This document shows positions 30,646 through 35,423 of a DNA stretch of 35,423 nt, piece after piece. Numbering within the stretch: position 1 is the first letter of the stretch; every line of letters starts with the position of its first letter. A program made the translations under genes and the position numbers. The notes beneath the pieces were generated by a model that saw only the letters and a list, made by a program, of their open reading frames with translations, did not search any database and was not told where the DNA came from. This DNA comes from Streptacidiphilus neutrinimicus (GTDB taxonomy: Bacteria; Actinomycetota; Actinomycetes; Streptomycetales; Streptomycetaceae), in the NCBI RefSeq assembly GCF_000787815.1, contig NZ_BBPO01000069.1, positions 1 through 35,423 of the forward strand. Direction: 5' to 3'.

Positions 30646-32496
30646 TCAGCCGGGGAAACGCACGCCGCTTCCCCGGCTCGACGAGGATTCGGTGATCGGA
30701 AGCCAGCGGAACGCCGACAGCTGGGAGTAGAAGATCTCGTTCTGCTGGTCGGGGTTCTTCGCCGTGGCGAGCAGCCACTGCAGGTCGCCGGGCAGGGTCG
30801 TCACGTCGGTGACACCGCTCAGCGTCTGGATCGTGCCGAGCGAGGACGGGCTGCCGTCCATCTCGACGGGGATGACGCTGGTGGTACCGCTCTGCTGGCC
30901 CACGACCACCAGGCCGTCGCCGTCCTGCCACGACAGCGAGGAGATCGAGGTGATCCCCGCCGCCGTCTGCCGAAGCTCCTCCACGGACAACGAGGGCGTC
31001 TGGTGGGTGGCATCGTCCGCCGCGAGGTGCCGCACCCGGCCGATCTCGACCGTCGTGTTGTCCCCGGTCTTCACCAGCAGCGCGATCCGCGCCCCGTCGG
31101 GTGCCACACGGACCTGCTGGATCGTGGCCCCGTCCGGGAGGCCCTGCACGTCGACCGGCACGGACACGCCGCCGGCCACCGCGCGCAGCGTCGTCCCGCC
31201 AGGCTCGGTGTCGACCGCCCACAGCGTGCCAGTGCCGTCCCAGCTGGGCGAGGAGAGCGCCTCCGGCGTGCCGCTGCGCAGCGCCGCCGTCGTCGGCGCG
31301 GTGGTGGCGTGCAGCGTGCTCACGTACAGCGCGCGACCGTCGTCGGAGATGGACGCCACCTGGCCGTCCGCGCCGGGGGAGACCGCGAAGGAGCCGATCG
31401 TGATGCCCGCCGGCACCAGCTTCCCCGGCACGTCCTCCACCGAGGCCGATGCGGAGCCGGCCTGCGGCGTGACGCTGTTCAGACGGTGGTCCGCACCGAG
31501 GAAGTAGGCTGTCGCGCCCACCCGCACTGGGTTGTAGGCGCCCTCCGACGGGGTGGTGCAGATGGGCGACCCGTTCTTGTCGCGGTAGAGCGCTACCGAG
31601 GTCGGCGGGGTGGCCTGGATGTTCAAGGCATCGACGGTGAGCGTGGTGTAGAGCTGCACCGCCATCGTCTGGCAGGCGCCGGGGCTCCAGTCCGCGTCCG
31701 CGCCCAGCGACAGGTAGGCCTTGGCCTGGGAACCGCTGGTGTCCAGCTCGACCTTGGAGTTCTGCGCGTTCGTCGGGAAGCCCGTGGTGACCACCGGCTG
31801 AAGCCAGGTGCTCGGTCCGTCGAGCAACTGCTGCGCCGCCAGCTGCAGCGGATTGTCGACCCGTCCGCGGATGTAGACCGGGTCGGCCACGAGCGGGCTC
31901 ACACCCCCGCTGGTGTGTCCGGCCGCCGCCGGGAAGTACAGGTTGACCGACTGGTATATCCGCTGGAAGTCACGCTGGCTGGTGAGCACGGTCGCCGGCG
32001 GGTCGACGATCCGCCACTGGCCCTTGTCGTCCATCTTGAAGTGGTAGTCGACACTGACCGCCGTACCGGGCGCGGCGGCCGTGTACGAGCCGTGCGTGTC
32101 CAGCGAGGCGTCCTCGGTACCGCTGGCCGTGATCGTGACGCTCTTCGGGTCGGAGCTCCGCTGCTCCTTCAACTGCGGGACCGTGTCCAGCACGTCCACC
32201 GCGCCAGAAGGCTGCCAGTTCGGGTCGCTGAGATAGAGCCGGGCCGTCCGGTAGTCCGACTGGTCGCTGCCCAGAGCGTCCAGGAAGCCGTAGAGCAGCT
32301 GGTCCGGGCGCTCTTGATCGGCCGGCGGCACGGGAATCAGCTCGACGCGGGTGTTCTGCGTGTTTCCCGACGCGGTCGGCCCGAGGGTGACCGGGCCGTT
32401 GCCGGGCATGGTGGCGCAACCGGCCAGCCCGAGAACGGCGCCCGACAGCGCCACAGCGCGGACCGTACGGAACCGCGACTGCTCAGACCTCTTCAC
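30646..32496 (-). CDS. lpqB: LpqB lipoprotein, MtrB partner
   Basis: Envelope lipoprotein of 616 aa, known in mycobacteria to act with the sensor kinase MtrB. The signal sequence VALSGAVLGLAGC gives Cys 27. An N-terminal domain (about 40-190) is followed by a GerMN domain (about 195-320, with NLYFPAAAG and DALNIQATPP) and a beta-propeller LpqB domain (about 330-590). GTG 32496 overlaps the end of mtrB by 14 bases, with GGGAG three bases before the start, so the two are translationally coupled. It is the last gene of the mtrA-mtrB-lpqB operon and convergent with comF, with no hairpin in the 15-base gap, so transcripts from both sides may overlap. Confidence 0.96.
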   Translation of the reverse strand: MKRSEQSRFRTVRAVALSGAVLGLAGCATMPGNGPVTLGPTASGNTQNTRVELIPVPPADQERPDQLLYGFLDALGSDQSDYRTARLYLSDPNWQPSGAVDVLDTVPQLKEQRSSDPKSVTITASGTEDASLDTHGSYTAAAPGTAVSVDYHFKMDDKGQWRIVDPPATVLTSQRDFQRIYQSVNLYFPAAAGHTSGGVSPLVADPVYIRGRVDNPLQLAAQQLLDGPSTWLQPVVTTGFPTNAQNSKVELDTSGSQAKAYLSLGADADWSPGACQTMAVQLYTTLTVDALNIQATPPTSVALYRDKNGSPICTTPSEGAYNPVRVGATAYFLGADHRLNSVTPQAGSASASVEDVPGKLVPAGITIGSFAVSPGADGQVASISDDGRALYVSTLHATTAPTTAALRSGTPEALSSPSWDGTGTLWAVDTEPGGTTLRAVAGGVSVPVDVQGLPDGATIQQVRVAPDGARIALLVKTGDNTTVEIGRVRHLAADDATHQTPSLSVEELRQTAAGITSISSLSWQDGDGLVVVGQQSGTTSVIPVEMDGSPSSLGTIQTLSGVTDVTTLPGDLQWLLATAKNPDQQNEIFYSQLSAFRWLPITESSSSRGSGVRFPG

Positions 32497-34627
32497 GCGC
32501 TCCCTCTCCCTCGTGCGACCCGTCCGCTTCCCGCCCCTCCCGGCTCTCCCGCGGCCCCCGCAACTCCCGGGACGCGTCCGCGGGCGCCTCGTCCGTGCGC
32601 GTCGTCACCGTGCCGGGGACGACGACCTGGGCGCCGCCGGGGGCGAAGCCCGCCCCGAGACCGGAGACACTGCCCAGGTCAGCGGGGTTGCCGGCTGGCC
32701 CGGGACGTGTCGGCCCGGGCAGGGCCGGGATGACCGAACCGTAGCCGAGCACGCCGCCGAGACCCGGACCGAGGCTCGGCTGCCCGGGGCTCTGCTCCAG
32801 CTCACCCGCGGCGGGCGGGGCCGTCGCCCCGGCCGGGCGGGGCCGGCGATAGGGGCTGCCGGAGATGTCGAGGCCGCGATTGCCGCGCGAGTCCTCCGGC
32901 TCCAGCGGGATCGGGGACCGGGTGATCTCCGTACCGGCGCTGCGCGGAATGGTCAGACGGAACTGCGAGCCGCCGCCCGGCTCACCCCAGGCGTGCAGCC
33001 AGCCGCCGTGCAGAGCGGCGTCCTCCAGCGCGATCGACAGACCGAGGCCGGTGCCGCCGGTCGTCCGGGCACGGGCCGGGTCGGCACGCCAGAAGCGGTT
33101 GAAGACGCGCGCGGCCTCACCGGGCTTGAGCCCGATGCCGTGGTCGCGCACCGCGACCGCCACCGCGCCGTCCCGCGTGGCCATGAGCACCTCGATGTCG
33201 CGGCCCTCGCCGTGCTCCAGGGCGTTGACCACGAGGTTGCGCAGGATCCGCTCGATCCGCCGGGGGTCGCACTCGGCCACCACCGGCTCGTCGCCGCCGA
33301 CGATCCGCACCGCGCTGCCCTTGCGCTCGGCCAGCGGACCGGCCCCGTCGATCACGCGACCGACGACCTCGCGCAGATCGGTGGGCTCCGAGTCGAGGAT
33401 CGCGGCCCCGGCGTCGAACCGGCTGATCTCCAGCAGATCCGCCAGCAGCGACTCGAAACGGTCCAGCTGGTTCTGCAGCAGCTCGGCGGAGCGCATCGCC
33501 ATCGGGTCGTCGAAGTCCTCGCGGGCCTCGTAGAGCAGGTCGGCGGCCATACGGACCGTCGTCAGGGGCGTGCGCAGCTCGTGCGAGACGTCCGAGACGA
33601 AGCGGCGCTGGACGCGTGAGAGCTCCTCCAACTGCCGGATCTGCGCCTGCAGCGCCCCGGCCATGCGGTTGAACGATTCGCCGAGGCGGGTGATGTCGTC
33701 CGTGCCGGAGACCTTCATCCGCTCCTCGAGGTGGCCGGAGGCCAACTGCTCGGAGATCTCCGCCGCCATCCGCAGCGGCGTCACCACCTGGCGCACCACC
33801 AGCCAGGAGATCGCGCCCAGCAGGATCACCACGAAGACCCCGGCGGTCGCCAGCGTCCCGGTGACCAGGTTCAGCGTGCTGGTCTCCTGGGTGAACGGGA
33901 AGACGTAGTAGAGCTGGTAGGAGCCGTTGACGGCCGCGTTCGCGCCGCTGCCGTCGTTCGGCAGCGATATCTGCTCACCGATGACGACGCCCGGCTGGCT
34001 CTGGGCGCCGTTCTGGAACGTGACCGTGGTGTACGCGCCCTCGGGGCTGCCCGGACTCGCCGCCACCCGCTGCTGCAGATCCGCGGGGATCGTCGCCGTC
34101 GGATCCACCCCGCCCGTGGCGGGCATGGCCCGGGACGTCGCGTTCGAGGAGTCGCCGCTCGTCGGCAGCCCGACCACGTAGTAGGACCCCGCGCCGCTCG
34201 AGGCCAGCGTCGAAACCTGCTCGTTCATGACCTCGCCGACGTCCGGCAGCGACTCCGAGCCGGCGCCGACCCCCGTCTGCGAGGACGCGCTGCCGCCCGT
34301 CTTGTGGGCGTACCCGCTCAGCGCCCCCGCGGCGGTCTTGGCGGCAGCGAACCCGCTCTCCGCCTGCGTCTGCGCCGACTGCATCTTGGTCTGCAGCAGG
34401 CCGTTGCGGACCTGGTTCATCACGACGACGCCCAGGAGCAGCACCACGCCGAGCGAGAGCACGAGCGTCATCGCCACGACGCGCAGCTGGATGGAACGCC
34501 GATACAGCCCGACGGCACGCCGGGCCGGCCTCCGCAGCTGCCGCCACAGGGCACTGAACAGAGACTGTTGGGTGGTAGACCGCCCGCCGTCCGTATGGGG
34601 CAGGGCGGCGGAGGCCTGACCGCTCAT
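32483..34627 (-). CDS. mtrB: Sensor histidine kinase MtrB
   Basis: Membrane kinase of 714 aa that phosphorylates MtrA. A first membrane segment (about 48-72, VVAMTLVLSLGVVLLLGVVV), an extracellular sensor of about 170 residues, and a second segment (about 245-268) lead to a HAMP domain. The H-box is FVSDVSHELRTPL (about 340-352), the N-box RILRNLVVNALEHGEG (about 460-475), followed by RDHGIGLKPGE and GGTGLGLSIALE. Roughly 150 C-terminal residues form a Pro/Gly-rich then strongly charged tail (ESREGREADGSHEGEG). ATG 34627 comes one base after the mtrA stop codon (TGAGATG). It lacks its own good ribosome binding site, so coupling is likely. Confidence 0.97.
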   Translation of the reverse strand: MSGQASAALPHTDGGRSTTQQSLFSALWRQLRRPARRAVGLYRRSIQLRVVAMTLVLSLGVVLLLGVVVMNQVRNGLLQTKMQSAQTQAESGFAAAKTAAGALSGYAHKTGGSASSQTGVGAGSESLPDVGEVMNEQVSTLASSGAGSYYVVGLPTSGDSSNATSRAMPATGGVDPTATIPADLQQRVAASPGSPEGAYTTVTFQNGAQSQPGVVIGEQISLPNDGSGANAAVNGSYQLYYVFPFTQETSTLNLVTGTLATAGVFVVILLGAISWLVVRQVVTPLRMAAEISEQLASGHLEERMKVSGTDDITRLGESFNRMAGALQAQIRQLEELSRVQRRFVSDVSHELRTPLTTVRMAADLLYEAREDFDDPMAMRSAELLQNQLDRFESLLADLLEISRFDAGAAILDSEPTDLREVVGRVIDGAGPLAERKGSAVRIVGGDEPVVAECDPRRIERILRNLVVNALEHGEGRDIEVLMATRDGAVAVAVRDHGIGLKPGEAARVFNRFWRADPARARTTGGTGLGLSIALEDAALHGGWLHAWGEPGGGSQFRLTIPRSAGTEITRSPIPLEPEDSRGNRGLDISGSPYRRPRPAGATAPPAAGELEQSPGQPSLGPGLGGVLGYGSVIPALPGPTRPGPAGNPADLGSVSGLGAGFAPGGAQVVVPGTVTTRTDEAPADASRELRGPRESREGREADGSHEGEGAREEV

Positions 34628-34628
34628 C

Positions 34629-35315
34629 TCAGTTCGGACCCGCCTTGTAGCCGACACCGCGGACCGTCACCACGATCTCGGGACGCTCCGGGTCCCGCTC
34701 GATCTTCGAGCGGAGCCGCTGCACGTGGACGTTGACCAGGCGGGTGTCGGCGGCATGCCGGTAGCCCCAGACCTGCTCCAGCAGCACCTCACGTGTGAAG
34801 ACCTGCCACGGCTTCCGCGCCAAGGCGACCAGGAGGTCGAACTCCAGCGGGGTCAGCGGGATGCTGCGCCCCTCGCGCTTCACCGAGTGGCCGGCGACGT
34901 CGATCACCAGGTCGCCGATGGTCAGCTGCTCCGGGCTCGGCTCCTCGGCGCGACGCAGACGCGCGCGCACGCGGGCGACGAGCTCCTTCGGCTTGAACGG
35001 CTTGGTCATGTAGTCGTCCGCACCGGACTCCAGGCCCACCACGACGTCGACCGTGTCGGTCTTCGCGGTCAGCATGACGATCGGCACGCCGGACTCGGCG
35101 CGGATCTGCCGGCAGACGTCGATCCCGTCCCTGCCGGGCAGCATCAGGTCCAGGAGTACGAGGTCAGGCTTGACCTCCCGGAATACGGACAGAGCCTTGT
35201 CGCCGTCCGCGACGAAGCTCGGCTCGAACCCCTCTCCACGCAGCACGATGCCAAGCATCTCGGCCAGAGCAGTGTCGTCATCGACGATCAGGACGCGTCC
35301 CTTCATGGTGTCCAT
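34629..35315 (-). CDS. mtrA: Response regulator MtrA
   Basis: OmpR-type regulator of 228 aa that in actinobacteria controls cell-envelope, division and, in streptomycetes, developmental and antibiotic genes. The receiver has the DDD acidic cluster, phospho-acceptor Asp 56 (53 if counted from the later start) in DLVLLDLMLPG, Thr in MLTAKTD and Lys in DDYMTKPFKPKE. The winged helix has TPLEFDLLVALARKPWQVFT, YRHAADTRLVNVHVQRLRSK and VTVRGVGYKAGPN. Two starts are possible, ATG 35315 (MDTMKGR) and ATG 35306 (MKGR). Neither has a strong ribosome binding site. It heads the mtrA-mtrB-lpqB operon. GTTAC- and GTCAC-like words at 35348-35382 on the minus strand resemble halves of reported MtrA sites and may indicate autoregulation. 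Confidence 0.97.
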   Translation of the reverse strand: MDTMKGRVLIVDDDTALAEMLGIVLRGEGFEPSFVADGDKALSVFREVKPDLVLLDLMLPGRDGIDVCRQIRAESGVPIVMLTAKTDTVDVVVGLESGADDYMTKPFKPKELVARVRARLRRAEEPSPEQLTIGDLVIDVAGHSVKREGRSIPLTPLEFDLLVALARKPWQVFTREVLLEQVWGYRHAADTRLVNVHVQRLRSKIERDPERPEIVVTVRGVGYKAGPN

Positions 35316-35382
35316 GGTCTCAGATCCGAAACGTGACCTGGGGCACACTGGGCGAGACTTCTGCCACAACCTGCCGGTAACG

Positions 35383-35423
35383 CAGTAGAGCCCCCCTGGC
35401 ACAAGGCCAGGGGGGCTCTACTG
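35383..35423. terminator. 18-base perfect hairpin at the right edge
   Basis: CAGTAGAGCCCCCCTGGC (35383-35400) pairs perfectly with 35406-35423 around a 5-base loop ACAAG. Read on the minus strand it would terminate a gene beyond the window and insulate mtrA. The stem may continue past the last base. Confidence 0.8.

Overview
The window is chromosomal DNA from a GC-rich actinomycete of the Streptomycetales (Streptomyces, Kitasatospora or Streptacidiphilus type). I infer this from the strongly G/C-biased third codon positions, TANNNT-type -10 motifs, possible leaderless starts, and the diagnostic mtrA-mtrB-lpqB / comF / hpf / LuxR regulator block near secA. Nearly all genes are on the minus strand. 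No tRNA, rRNA, CRISPR array, transposase or phage gene was seen.

Layout from left to right. 1-1147: 3' end of an FtsK/SpoIIIE-type ATPase gene (+). 1193-1510: remnant of a DeoR-family regulator. 1739-4617: three-gene NitT/TauT-type ABC importer (lipoprotein, permease, ATPase) whose leader can form a stem that buries the ribosome binding site of its first gene. 4743-8190: sugar ABC importer (lipoprotein and two permeases, no ATPase gene, as is usual when a shared MsiK-like ATPase serves several importers). A promoter and palindromic operator lie upstream, and a long hairpin repeat separates the binding protein from the permeases. 8433-16450: amino-acid catabolism, with a large NAD-dependent glutamate dehydrogenase next to P5C dehydrogenase, then a HAD hydrolase and a small conserved protein. 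16673-19944: a DUF6459/Rv3235-like gene convergent with secA, with a second copy of the hairpin repeat between them.

20150-26629 is the most unusual part. Four minus-strand genes encode a secreted Agd3/CE18-like polysaccharide deacetylase, a PelF-like GT4 glycosyltransferase, a polytopic membrane protein with a soluble N-terminal domain, and a GH114 endo-alpha-1,4-polygalactosaminidase lipoprotein. Together they look like a compact locus for a partly deacetylated galactosamine-type exopolysaccharide. Its parts match bacterial Pel and fungal galactosaminogalactan systems, but the two PelA activities are on separate proteins and no PelB/C/D/E-like gene is present.

26887-35315: a YcaQ/AlkX-type DNA glycosylase (+), an orphan NarL/LuxR response regulator, the long ribosome hibernation factor, comF (+), and the LpqB-MtrB-MtrA envelope and cell-cycle signalling operon. 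The window ends in an 18-bp perfect hairpin. Many intergenic gaps hold terminator-like hairpins or palindromes, annotated individually. Promoter and operator calls rest on reading by eye and are weaker than the gene calls.
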